From NCBI GenBank assembly GCA_034696485.1, contig JAQIWT010001411.1, positions 1 to 10,897 on the forward strand: 10,897 nucleotides of DNA, given 5' to 3'. The notes below the pieces were generated by a model, which was not told where the DNA came from, made no database searches, and worked only from the letters and a program-made list of their open reading frames with translations. The translations under genes and the position numbers were made by a program. Positions within the stretch are counted from its first letter, which is position 1, and each line of letters starts with the position of its first letter. Shown in pieces: positions 1-7,262 of this stretch. The DNA is from Isohypsibius dastychi. Lineage: Eukaryota; Tardigrada; Eutardigrada; Parachela; Isohypsibiidae.

Positions 1-6
1 TCGGAA

Positions 7-432
7 ATGTCAATGACGTCTTTCGAGGATGACTCGAAGAATTGCGTTCAGGGATTCGAGACTTCCGCTGAAATGCGTCAGGAATGTCAGCCAGATGACG
101 AGGAATTTGAAGCAGCTGCGTCCTATGTTGATGTTTTCACCATTGGGGGCTATGTGACGCTGCAGTTGTTCGGGTATCTTCGGGATTTTTTGCGACGATG
201 GAAATTGGAACGAAGTCTTGGCGCACAGGAGAAAGGCAATGAGGGATTTGCGCCGTTGTATACGAATTGGGAGGATTTCTATACGAGGAATGTGTATATT
301 CGAATTCGGGATTGTTGGAACAGACCGATTTGCAGTGTACCAGGAGCGAGGATTAAATTGATGGAACGCGCTACGCCGAATTATGGGTGGAATTTCGAGA
401 TGACCGGAGAAACGATCGAATGCATTAATATG
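7..432 (+). CDS. SPTLC2: SPTLC2 exon 1 (5' end possibly outside window)
   Basis: It encodes residues 1-142: an acidic, poorly conserved start, the single predicted membrane segment, then the conserved block NFYTRN-like / [18 protein letters not shown] and the end CINM. It stops at ATG|GTGAGT, a consensus donor, and the protein resumes with GSYNYLG in exon 2, exactly as in the family. Reading on past 432 meets a stop at 481-483. Confidence 0.9.
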
Positions 433-3400
433 GTGAGTTCATTCGTCGCAATTTTTCACCGGTTTCTGCAGATTAAATTCTGAGTTGGAAAATTTGGAAT
501 TGATTTTTTACAGCATTCAAACAACGCAAAAGGTCAGTCATGGGCCGTCTTTTTGCCGGAAAGTCCTATATTGCCGTCTTTTTCCGGCTCCTTCCGTCTT
601 TCCGTCTTTTTCCGTCTTTAACCGGGACGGCAAAATTATAAGACGGGACGGCGACGGCCGGGAATTTCGAAAGACGGACGGCCGGAGTTTTTTTAGACGG
701 ACGGCGACGGAGACGGAATTGAACAAGCAATTAAATTTTTATTTCTTTATATTTGTTTCTCGTCAATTAACGAGGCTGCGCGTAACTTGTCAGTCACCCG
801 TATGGTAGATTACTACCGTGGGCTGAGTTACCATTACCCATACCCGCTACCAGAACAGTGTAGCATACGCACATGCTGTTTGATCAGCAAACATGTACCT
901 TGGCTTTTCGTAGTCAAACTTTGTTTGCCCGTCGGTTTTCCGTTTATCTTGTTCTTATCATGGCTGATGCCGAGATTATACTTGAAAACGATCAGGACGA
1001 ACCGATTCTCATCAAATCTACGATCGAAATACCGTCTTCTCCTTCTGCTGTTAGTGTGAGTTCAGGTTCATCATCCATTTCGTCAAACCAAAAGAACCGT
1101 GCAGCCAAGGAGTATTTTGAGGAATTTTTCGCGCAAAGATCATCCTTGCCCCATCAGACGAAAAATCGGAACACGACGACAAAACATTCAGGAAAATGTC
1201 GCCTCTGCAAAACTCCGAAAGACATTCACGCCACGGACACCTACAAGAATTTCCGCGAACATGTTCTCAGCCAGCACAAACTGCACAATGTACGTTCGTT
1301 CTGTGAATTCCAGCTAACTCGCAAGTACGCTTGTTTCGTAATGTGATTGTCTTTCCAGGATGTCGTGGATTTTCTCAGTCATTCGTCGACGAATGTTTCT
1401 TCTCCAGCCTCTCAAGTCTCAATTTCTGCCTTTGCTCAACCAACGAAGGAATCATTTTATACCAGCAATCATCCGATTCAACAGCTGCTTTATGAAAATG
1501 TGGGAATCGCGCTGGCGGAAACTTTGATTCCAGCTAATGCTCTCTGTCATTCAGCCTTCAACAGAATTGCTCGTGGACTTGATCCTAAAGCTAAAGTAAG
1601 AGAATTTTAGAAGGAAAATAAATGCGGTGAAGTATGTTAGTTTTGCTCTAGTGGCCTAGTCGTCGCACCATTGTTAGGAGGCTGGGGGATCATTACAAAA
1701 TGTTGCGCGATATTTTGAAAGATGAGCTGAAGAAGGCTGACGCAGTTGCTCTCTGCGTTGATATTTGGTCCAGCAGAAGGATGCGGGGTTATCTTGGAGT
1801 GACAGTCAGCTATGTGGGCGATGATGGGAAACTGAAGAACTATTTGCTCGCGTGTCCCAGGTTCAAAGGCTCTCACACCGGGGAAGCGATTTTCCAGCTG
1901 ACGGTTGAAATTATTGAGGAGTTCGAGATTCGGGATAAAATTTTCTTTGTTGGGACTGACAACGGAGCAAATATTGTAAACTCATTCAAAGATTGGCTGC
2001 CAGGATTTCAACCATTCCCAGAAGAATCGCGTTTCAGATTTGGTTAGTCGCGCGTTTCTGTTAAAGCTTATTTTGTAATTGATTGGGAATATTTTGTTAT
2101 GTTCTGTAGACGTCGATGACGATGAGGTCACGGATAATTTCGAAGAGGATCTGGTTGAAGTCGATGAACTGCTTGATGAAGATGAGCTTGGAGTTATTTC
2201 TGCCGATGTCAATGAAAAACTTCGGGAATATTGTTGTCTTGAAAATCGACAAATTCTGGTATGTTTATTTAGAACTGGTCGAGTTATTTAACCACGTTTC
2301 TAATGAAATTTAATATTCAATTCAATTGGTTGCTGAAATTCACATATTCTCTCACTGTATTTTTGAAATTCTGAATTTTGTTTATATAGGTACGATGTGC
2401 AGCTCATACACTGCAAAGATGCCTGATAAAGCCCGTGGAAGGATGCACTGCGTTGACGACAGTCGTCACGAAGTTGTCAAAACTCATCTCATCTGCTTCG
2501 AAGTCGAACCGGCTGACTGAGATCGTTGCCAAAGAGTTCAGCGAGAAGATGTCAAAGGTCACTGCATTGAAGAAAGCAACTCCAACTCGCTGGAATTCAA
2601 ATTTTCCCATGATCGAGCGTGCTGTGGAATTCGATTTCACAAACAAAGACTTGCCCAAGGATTTCCGACTCAGCGCAGCAGAAACCGAAATTCTGAAGGA
2701 TTTTATCGTGATTGGAAAATGGTTTCAAGATCTTTTCCTTCGATTCCAGAAACGTGATGAATGTCCAGCAGTTTGCCAAATTATTCCCGGAATTTACAGT
2801 CTACGTTTCAAGCTGCAGGTAAATTCTGAATTCCAGTAATCTGTCAACAAGTAAAGTCAACAAACAAATATTTTTTGCAGAACTATTTGAATGATCATAT
2901 TGGAATCGGTCATTTTGAGAAACTCGTTCGTGATCTGCTGACCGAGATAAATGAACGTTTCGGAGATATCGACAACGATGACCTTTATGTTACCGCTACG
3001 TTTTTGGATCCCCGCTTCAAATCGAAATGGTGTGGATATTCTAGCGCCACTGGCAAGAAAGAAGCAGTCCATAAGCTTGTGAAGGACTTGATGAGTAAGG
3101 TGCAGCTTCCCACTGTGATTACCACGAAAACTGTAGCCGGTGCTCGAGTTGAAAGAAAAGATTCTGACATATTCGATTTCATGATTAACGACACCGAGCC
3201 AGCTTTGCCAGCAGAACCATTATCCGGCGTACTTTCTGTTGATGCTGAGTTCCAGTTGTATTTGGACGACACTAGCGGTTCTTCGGATACTCTAGGATAT
3301 TGGAAGTTCAACCAGAACCGGTTCAGACGTCTCTATCAAGTTTCTAAGCAGATTCTCTGTGCTCCCGGTTCAACGGCCGATATTGAGAGGGTATTTAGTA

Positions 3401-6268
3401 TTTCCGGTATGCTTCTTTCTAGCCGTCGTACTCAGACAACCGATAAGAATTACGAAGCTCAGTTGTTTTGTAACATCAATCAGAAGTTGAATGATTTTCG
3501 ACGTGCCAAGCGACCTTTGAACTGAATAAAGTAAAAAAAGACCGTTGATTCATCTAAGTTTTCAAAAAACTGGAAACCGGCCGGGAACCGGCGGTTTAGA
3601 ACCAGAAAGACGGACGGGAACCGGAGACGGGAAAAATTAGAAAGACGGCCGGAAGAAAAACCGGGACGGACTTTTCTTTCGACGGCCCATTACTGCAAAA
3701 GGTATCTCAGGAAACCTACGTCTCCGCCAAAAAGAACTGCCCACTTCACCCATCGATTGACTGAGTGAAGAGGCCCAAGTGAGCAGTTCTTTTTGGCGGA
3801 GACGTATGATTGAATACAAAAGGTTAAGGTTACCCTAACATTAAGGTAGCGAAATAAATTAATTTGATTTTCAGCTTCAATTTTACCATTAATTACCCAA
3901 GATTATCGACATTGAATGACGGAATAAATTAGCGAGGTTACCGAGCGGAACTGGTAAATTTATGAAATACATAACTGGTAAGATGCTTAGAAGATGATTA
4001 ATATGAATTTTGTTTTCTTTTTCGTAGCAAATTATTTTCGTTAGTATTGTACGAAGTTCGCTTCAATCTGGTAAGGATTTTGTGCAAACGTGGTGGCATA
4101 TCTGTGTAAACATGCCGTTGGATTGTGCTGCTTGCAACCTGTAACCGGGTCAGTAGTCTAGGGGTATGATACTCGCTTTGGGTGCGAGTGGTCCGGGGTT
4201 CAATTCCCCGCTGGCCCCATGCTTTTTTGAGTTTTTTTGTGCTTGGATCATTTAATTCTAATCTTGTTTTGTGGTTGAATTGTTTTTACATAGATTCAGA
4301 ATTATTCTCTACATATTTCATCATGGAAATGTTGTGGAATAGTTGAAGAATGGCTCTGTTCATATTTTGTGATGGTACAGTATTGTTTTTCACACGTTTT
4401 GTTTTCCGTAGTATGATTTTTTTGGAAGTATTTTCATTTTAAATTTTCCCTCCGCTGCTTTTATCTAATTTTTCCGAATTCGTAAGATTATTCTTAAAAG
4501 GAAAAAGAAACCGAAAAAGCCGAGACAAATTCTGTTCGAAAGTGCCAATCATCGTAAGATTTTGGTTTCTTTTAATTTTTGTCTCGTTATTCGATTCGAT
4601 GCCTGGGTTTGATTCTTTTCCCTCCATTTTCAGGGCTCCTACAATTATTTGGGATTTGCTGAGAAATTCGGTCCTTGCGCGGAAGACGCCATCAAAGCGA
4701 TTGACAAATTCGGCGTCGCCGGAAGTGGAGCGCGTGACGATGTCAGCACCCAATCCATCCATGTCGAACTTGAGAATTTAGTCGCGCGTTTCGTCGGATG
4801 TGAAGCAGCTGTGACTTTCGGGATGGGATTCGCTACAAACAGTTTGAATATTCCGGCGTTGGTTGATAAACAGTGCGCTGTGCTGAGTGATTCACTGAAT
4901 CATTGTTCCATTGTGACTGGAGTTCGACTTTCTGGAGCGTTTGTCAAAACATTTCGCCATAATGATATGAAGGATTTGGAAGATAAATTGAAGGAGCTGG
5001 TGATTGCTGGACATCCACGAACTCGACGACCATTTAAGAAGGTGAGTGGCGAAATGTTTTCGAATCTGGTTGAAATTGTTAGTGTCATTGCATTTTCCTG
5101 ATCTCTACGGAGGGTTTGTTTTGAGGAATCATTTTGAGAAATTTGAAAATTTGATTTATCTAATTTTGTCAAAAAAAAATACGAAAATTCCCCGGTCGGA
5201 AGTGTGTCGCAATTTTTCATGTATTCGGAATATGATTGAATTTGGGATACTCAAGTTGTGGAATGCCGTTATCCGAGATTTTCAAGCTGTCGAAAATTCG
5301 TTCCATTTCTTACCCATCCGAAAATCAGAATTCGGAATTCAGTGTTGCTGTTATATTCAGCTGAAATAACGAAATTGAAGTTCTGCTACATTTCGTGATT
5401 TTACCAATGTTTAGGAGTTTGATATAATGACTAGGTTTTGGATTTGATTGACTGACGTGAATCAATTGGAATTTTTTGCCAACATGGCGTATTTGTGAAT
5501 ATCTTTCGCTGATGTTATTTTTATTTCAAATTTCAGATTCTGATTATCGTGGAAGGAGTTTACAGTATGGAAGGCTCGATCGCTAATCTGCCGGAAATCA
5601 TCAAACTGAAGAAAAAGTACAAAGCCTACCTCTTTCTGGACGAAGCTCACAGTATCGGTGCAATGGGTCCACGCGGTCGTGGAGTAATGGATTTCTACGG
5701 GCTAGATCCGAAAGATGTTGACATCATGATGGGAACTTTTACGAAAAGCTTCGGTTCAGCCGGTGGTTATATCGCCGGAAGTCGGGAATTAATCGACTTT
5801 CTCAAACATGTTTCCGGTGGAATGGTCTATTCCGGTGCAATGCCAGCTAGTATCGCGCAGCAAATCATCACTTCGATGAAGATTATCATGGGGGAAGATG
5901 GAACGGATGAGGGAATCCGGAGAATTCGACAACTGGCGGAAAATACCCGGTACTTCCGGTCCGAATTGAAAAAACGGGGATTTATCATTTATGGTCATAA
6001 GGATTCGCCGGTTGTACCACTTTTGCTGTATTATCCGACCAAGATTGCCACGTTTGGACGGTTTATGCTGCAGCGGGGCATTGCGGTTGTTGTGGTGGGA
6101 TTTCCGGCTACTCCGGTGAAGTTGGGACGGGCGAGATTTTGCTTATCGGCGGCGCATACGAGGGAAATGTTGGATAAGGTGATTGCAGCTACGGATGAAG
6201 TTGGAGATATTTTAAATATCAAATATTCGCGGAAACATGGGCCGAATGCGGTGAAGAAATGCGAATAG
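7..6268 (+). CDS. SPTLC2: Serine palmitoyltransferase subunit 2 (LCB2/SPTLC2), 3 visible exons
   Basis: This is the catalytic, PLP-binding subunit of serine palmitoyltransferase, which condenses serine with palmitoyl-CoA in the ER membrane to start sphingolipid synthesis. Joining 7-432, 4634-5041 and 5537-6268 (all introns phase 0) gives 521 residues, against about 560 in human SPTLC2. Seen: a hydrophobic membrane segment at about residues 39-58 followed by the family motif [18 protein letters not shown] in exon 1; GSYNYLGFA at the first splice junction; PLP-stacking H232 in LNHCS; D313 and H316 in DEAHS; Schiff-base lysine K348 in GTFTKSFG; and the PATP loop at 468-471 before [11 protein letters not shown]. 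The lysine and DEAH separate it from the non-catalytic subunit SPTLC1. The ATG at 7 is used because nothing earlier is available. The frame is open to base 1, so the true start or another exon may lie outside the window. Residues 169-184 are unusually diverged. Confidence 0.95.
527..534. repeat. Left 8-bp target-site duplication of the hAT element
   Basis: CAAAAGGT lies directly before the left terminal repeat and is repeated exactly after the right one. An 8-bp duplication is the diagnostic length for hAT transposons. Confidence 0.93.
535..549 (+). repeat. Left terminal inverted repeat of hAT element
   Basis: CAGTCATGGGCCGTC. It matches the complement of the right terminus at 14 of 15 bases (C versus A at position 5). 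The CAG start is typical of hAT ends. Confidence 0.92.
545..720. repeat. Left subterminal repeat cluster of the hAT element
   Basis: CCGTCTT occurs at 545-551, 574-580, 594-600, 602-608 and 612-618. The complement AAGACGG follows at 640-646 and 671-677, with further GACGG units to about 716. Motif orientation flips at about 620-640, so the cluster can fold on itself. Such clusters are the usual docking sites for the BED finger of hAT transposases; binding here is inferred. Confidence 0.8.
721..959 (+). promoter_or_regulatory. Presumed promoter and 5' leader of the hAT transposase
   Basis: About 240 bp lie between the subterminal repeats and the transposase ATG. There is a local dyad, GGTAG-ATTA-CTACC, at about 804-817, and repeated ACCCRTA/TACC-like short words follow it to about 851. 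No clear TATA box is seen. The role is inferred from position only. Confidence 0.35.
960..3525 (+). CDS. hAT transposase with BED zinc finger, 6 exons, apparently intact
   Basis: It cuts out and reinserts the element. Exons 960-1289, 1359-1595, 1652-2042, 2110-2258, 2390-2818 and 2881-3525 join to 726 residues with every intron GT-AG and phase-consistent (lengths 69, 56, 67, 131 and 62 bp). Seen: BED finger CRLC-x17-H-x4-H in exon 1; LDPKAK joined by splicing to [11 protein letters not shown]; first catalytic Asp D226 in CVDIWSS; second D292 in GTDNGAN; an Asp/Glu-rich stretch at about 320-355; CAAH at 372-375 and TRW (W437), hAT insertion-domain landmarks; third catalytic E681 in [10 protein letters not shown]; and the dimerisation region at about 645-720. 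The ATG at 960 has A at -3 and G at +4. An upstream in-frame ATG at 873 would add 29 residues but has no family support. The splice sites are my prediction. Confidence 0.92.
3525..3530 (+). terminator. AATAAA poly(A) signal overlapping the transposase stop codon
   Basis: The stop TGA at 3523-3525 shares its last A with AATAAA. The context is TGAATAAAGTAAAAAAAG, so the 3' untranslated region would be very short. The site is in the sense direction for the surrounding SPTLC2 transcript. Confidence 0.65.
3560..3680. repeat. Right subterminal repeat cluster of the hAT element
   Basis: GGGAACCGG occurs twice, at about 3580-3588 and 3615-3623, and AAGACGG occurs at 3607-3613 and 3642-3648. GCCGG and GGGACGGA words fill the rest up to the right terminal repeat. 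AAGACGG is the complement of the CCGTCTT units at the left end, so the two ends carry the motif in mirrored orientation. Confidence 0.75.
3681..3695 (-). repeat. Right terminal inverted repeat of hAT element
   Basis: GACGGCCCATTACTG; its complement CAGTAATGGGCCGTC pairs with the left terminus with a single difference. Confidence 0.92.
3696..3703. repeat. Right 8-bp target-site duplication of the hAT element
   Basis: CAAAAGGT, identical to bases 527-534, directly follows the right terminal repeat. Confidence 0.93.
3717..3806. repeat. 90-bp near-perfect hairpin with TA at both ends (mini foldback element or hairpin RNA)
   Basis: Arms 3717-3744 and 3779-3806 are complementary at 27 of 28 bases (the arm core is CTCCGCCAAAAAGAACTGC), with a single C/A mismatch at 3741/3782. 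The 34-base loop contains a second possible stem, CTTCAC with GTGAAG. TA dinucleotides at both outer ends match a TA target duplication, as in Tc1/mariner-type MITEs. The unit starts only 13 bp past the hAT duplication. A hairpin RNA precursor is an alternative, but the pairing is more perfect than in most animal microRNAs. Confidence 0.7.
3807..4146. other. Intronic stretch with no recognised feature
   Basis: AT-rich intron sequence between the hairpin and the tRNA gene. GGTTA/GGTTACC words recur loosely at 3823-3835 and 3935-3941, but no reading frame, terminal repeat or RNA gene is seen. Confidence 0.6.
4147..4218 (+). tRNA. tRNA-Pro(UGG): tRNA-Pro, anticodon UGG, intronless
   Basis: The 72-nt cloverleaf folds cleanly. 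Acceptor stem GGGTCAG pairs with CTGGCCC (one G-U), and the discriminator C at 4218 is usual for eukaryotic tRNA-Pro. Anticodon stem CTCGC (4172-4176) pairs with GCGAG (4184-4188), around loop TTTGGGT with anticodon TGG at 4179-4181. The internal pol III promoter is intact: A box TAGTCTAGGGG (4154-4164) and B box GGTTCAATTCC (4197-4207). No CCA is encoded, as expected for a nuclear gene. It sits in the sense direction inside SPTLC2 intron 1. Confidence 0.96.
4223..4228 (+). terminator. RNA polymerase III terminator of tRNA-Pro
   Basis: A run of six T lies four bases after the tRNA end, and a second run of seven T follows within about 10 bases. Confidence 0.8.
4229..4633. other. Intronic stretch with no recognised feature
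   Basis: T-rich end of SPTLC2 intron 1, closing with CCATTTTCAG. The word CGTAAGATT occurs twice (about 4480 and 4553) but has no further structure around it. Confidence 0.6.
4634..5041 (+). CDS. SPTLC2: SPTLC2 exon 2
   Basis: 408 bp, residues 143-278. It begins GSYNYLGFA directly after the acceptor and ends [11 protein letters not shown] before donor GTGAGT at 5042. It holds the first half of the PLP fold: GMGFATNS (205-212), NIPALV, and SDSLNHCS with H232, the residue that stacks on the cofactor ring. Residues 169-184 are atypical for animal LCB2. No frameshift in either alternative frame restores the usual motif, so the divergence is real or allelic rather than an indel. Confidence 0.95.
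5042..5536 (+). other. SPTLC2 intron 2, nothing else seen
   Basis: 495 bp from GTGAGT to AAATTTCAG, phase 0. AT-rich, with no repeat, RNA gene or credible nested coding frame. Confidence 0.85.
5537..6268 (+). CDS. SPTLC2: SPTLC2 exon 3, C-terminal half and stop
   Basis: 732 bp coding residues 279-521 and TAG. It starts [14 protein letters not shown], the canonical continuation of FKK. It carries DEAHSIG (D313 binds the PLP ring nitrogen), TFTKSFG with Schiff-base K348, the conserved QIITSMK and AENTRYF segments, GFPATP (466-471) and RFCLSAAHT. The tail after KYSR is short and lysine-rich. Confidence 0.96.
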   Translation: MLIIVEGVYSMEGSIANLPEIIKLKKKYKAYLFLDEAHSIGAMGPRGRGVMDFYGLDPKDVDIMMGTFTKSFGSAGGYIAGSRELIDFLKHVSGGMVYSGAMPASIAQQIITSMKIIMGEDGTDEGIRRIRQLAENTRYFRSELKKRGFIIYGHKDSPVVPLLLYYPTKIATFGRFMLQRGIAVVVVGFPATPVKLGRARFCLSAAHTREMLDKVIAATDEVGDILNIKYSRKHGPNAVKKCE

Positions 6269-6408
6269 TTCTTTGCGGTGGACTTCCGGTTGTTCTGGTT
6301 TTTTCCCTTATTTTCGGCTTGGTAATTTTGTTCTTGTGCATTCCATTTCAAGTGTTGTTTTTTGGGTTTTGTTTCGATCACTTTTTTTATTTTTCTAATA
6401 CTTTTCAC

Positions 6409-6414
6409 ATTAAA
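6409..6414 (+). terminator. ATTAAA poly(A) signal for SPTLC2
   Basis: The commonest variant poly(A) signal lies 140 bp after the SPTLC2 stop, preceded by T-rich sequence. No AATAAA occurs between the stop and this site. Confidence 0.5.
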
Positions 6415-6472
6415 GCATTCGAGAACTGAAAAAGATCTGTCTCGCACCTGAAATGCTTGAAAATCAGTTCGA

Positions 6473-6591
6473 ACCAGTGGTGGATAAGACTGAAAGTTCT
6501 GCTTCTGTTGGCGGAACCGAAAAGCGTCTGTTTCGCTGATGGAAGCGGAGCGCTCCCCCTCACTTAAATTTCATGCGAGCCCACCACTGGT
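6473..6591. mobile_element. Possible hAT-type MITE remnant, 119 bp
   Basis: It is bounded by a perfect 11-bp inverted repeat, ACCAGTGGTGG (6473-6483) and CCACCACTGGT (6581-6591). CAGTGGTGG at the end is a common terminus of hAT elements (established knowledge). The interior is non-coding. The flanking octamers (GTTCGAAC and GTCGAGTA for CAG-start ends) do not match, so there is no clean target duplication and the call is tentative. It ends about 155 bp upstream of the first BTB gene. Confidence 0.45.
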
Positions 6592-6654
6592 CGAGTAAAA
6601 GTGTCGACCCAAACTTTTTGCGAGCTGGCATTTCGGGATTTCATATTTTCTCGC

Positions 6655-6746
6655 ATCGTTCTCGTTTCGTCCTAAGAGAGTTCCTCGACGCATCACCTCA
6701 ACTAATCTGGCTTTGATTCCTCATCGTTCTTCATCGTTGCGAAAGA
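6655..6746 (+). promoter_or_regulatory. Duplicated promoter/leader block of BTB gene 1
   Basis: ATCGTTCTCGTTTCGTC (6655-6671) and TCCTCATCGTTC just before the ATG recur at the same relative positions upstream of the second BTB gene (9468-9549), with CCTCAACTA between them in both. Conservation outside the coding sequence suggests promoter or 5' leader function, or simply recent duplication. No TATA box is evident. Confidence 0.5.
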
Positions 6747-7262
6747 ATGTCTGACATCCTCGAAGACGCAGAATGGGATATCTTAGAAGCCAAAACCTTC
6801 AGCTGCCAGCTCGGAATTGGGGATTTCGAGAAGCGCAATGTGATGGTGTCAGTTCAACAACTCCCTTTTGAACCAGATTGTATGGAATTTGTGATTGATC
6901 CAGATGCGACTTCAAATGGCAAGGTGTCTTTCACTTATGATCCTGCTCATGGATGTTATTTCGATCCAGTTCGTCTGGTACTTGTGATTCCATTAAAGGT
7001 GGAGAAAGTGGCTTGCTCTCTGGAATTAATCAAGTTCTGCAAGGATGATCCTGATGAACGTACGCCGGAAACACGTCTGGAGTACGAGGACTGGAAAAAG
7101 CTCCGTATTTTGTTCGATTCAGATTGCGTCAATGTGGAATTTCTTCCCTTATTCATGAGAGCTCTGGGATGGAAAGGAGAACCAATGAGTCACGAAATGG
7201 CGTACAAAGCATTTCCAAATGATGTCCGAAAACCGTTCAGTCCGCTTCTTATGAAATCAGAG
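6747..7262 (+). CDS. BTB copy 1, exon 1: unrecognised N-terminal domain
   Basis: 172 codons. Seen: CQLGIGDFEKRNVMVS near the start, HGCYFDP in the middle, LFDSDCVNVEFLPLFMRALG and VRKPFSPLLMKSE at the end. The exon ends GAG|GTTGGT, an off-consensus donor that is identical in the paralogue. Reading through gives VGFTF and a stop at 7278-7280. Confidence 0.82.

Larger units (their letters stand above)
535..3695 (+). mobile_element. Complete hAT-superfamily DNA transposon, 3161 bp
   Basis: The element is bounded by terminal inverted repeats CAGTCATGGGCCGTC (535-549) and GACGGCCCATTACTG (3681-3695), 14 of 15 bases complementary, and by exact 8-bp target duplications CAAAAGGT. Both ends carry clusters of CCGTCTT or its complement, the usual subterminal binding sites of hAT transposases. 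Inside is a six-exon transposase with a BED zinc finger, catalytic D, D and E, and a C-terminal hAT dimerisation domain. No stop or frameshift interrupts it. The identical duplications, near-identical ends and open reading frame point to recent insertion and possible autonomy (inference). It lies in an intron of SPTLC2 in the same transcriptional direction. Similar ends and coding plan are typical of Ac/ZBED-like hAT elements, but I cannot assign a named family. Confidence 0.95.
433..4633 (+). other. SPTLC2 intron 1 (4.2 kb) hosting a hAT element, a hairpin and a tRNA gene
   Basis: The intron is bounded by donor GTGAGT at 433 and acceptor CCATTTTCAG ending at 4633, phase 0. About 3.16 kb of its length is the hAT element plus an 8-bp duplication, so the intron was about 1 kb before that insertion. 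It also contains a 90-bp hairpin at 3717-3806 and a tRNA-Pro gene at 4147-4218. Bases 433-526, 3807-4146 and 4229-4633 are AT-rich and I see no gene in them. Confidence 0.9.

Noticed and set aside
511-531. Possible 19-nt microexon between TTTTTACAG and GTCAGT in SPTLC2 intron 1
   Set aside because: The protein joins INM to GSYNYLG exactly as in the family when exon 1 goes straight to exon 2. A 19-nt exon would also shift the frame, and its end is created by the hAT insertion.
538-726. Minus-strand open frame over the left hAT end
   Set aside because: It is a translation of the GC-rich subterminal repeats, with no family features.
873-959. Longer transposase start at the in-frame ATG at 873
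   Set aside because: The added 29 residues look like translated leader, and the ATG at 960 has better start context.
4480-4600. Repeated CGTAAGATT and inverted CGAGACAAA words in intron 1
   Set aside because: They are short, and the words are in the wrong order for a continuous stem, so no coherent repeat results.
6747-7262. Calling the N-terminal domain MATH outright
   Set aside because: Position and length fit SPOP-type proteins, but I could not point to the MATH core motifs, so the domain is left unnamed.
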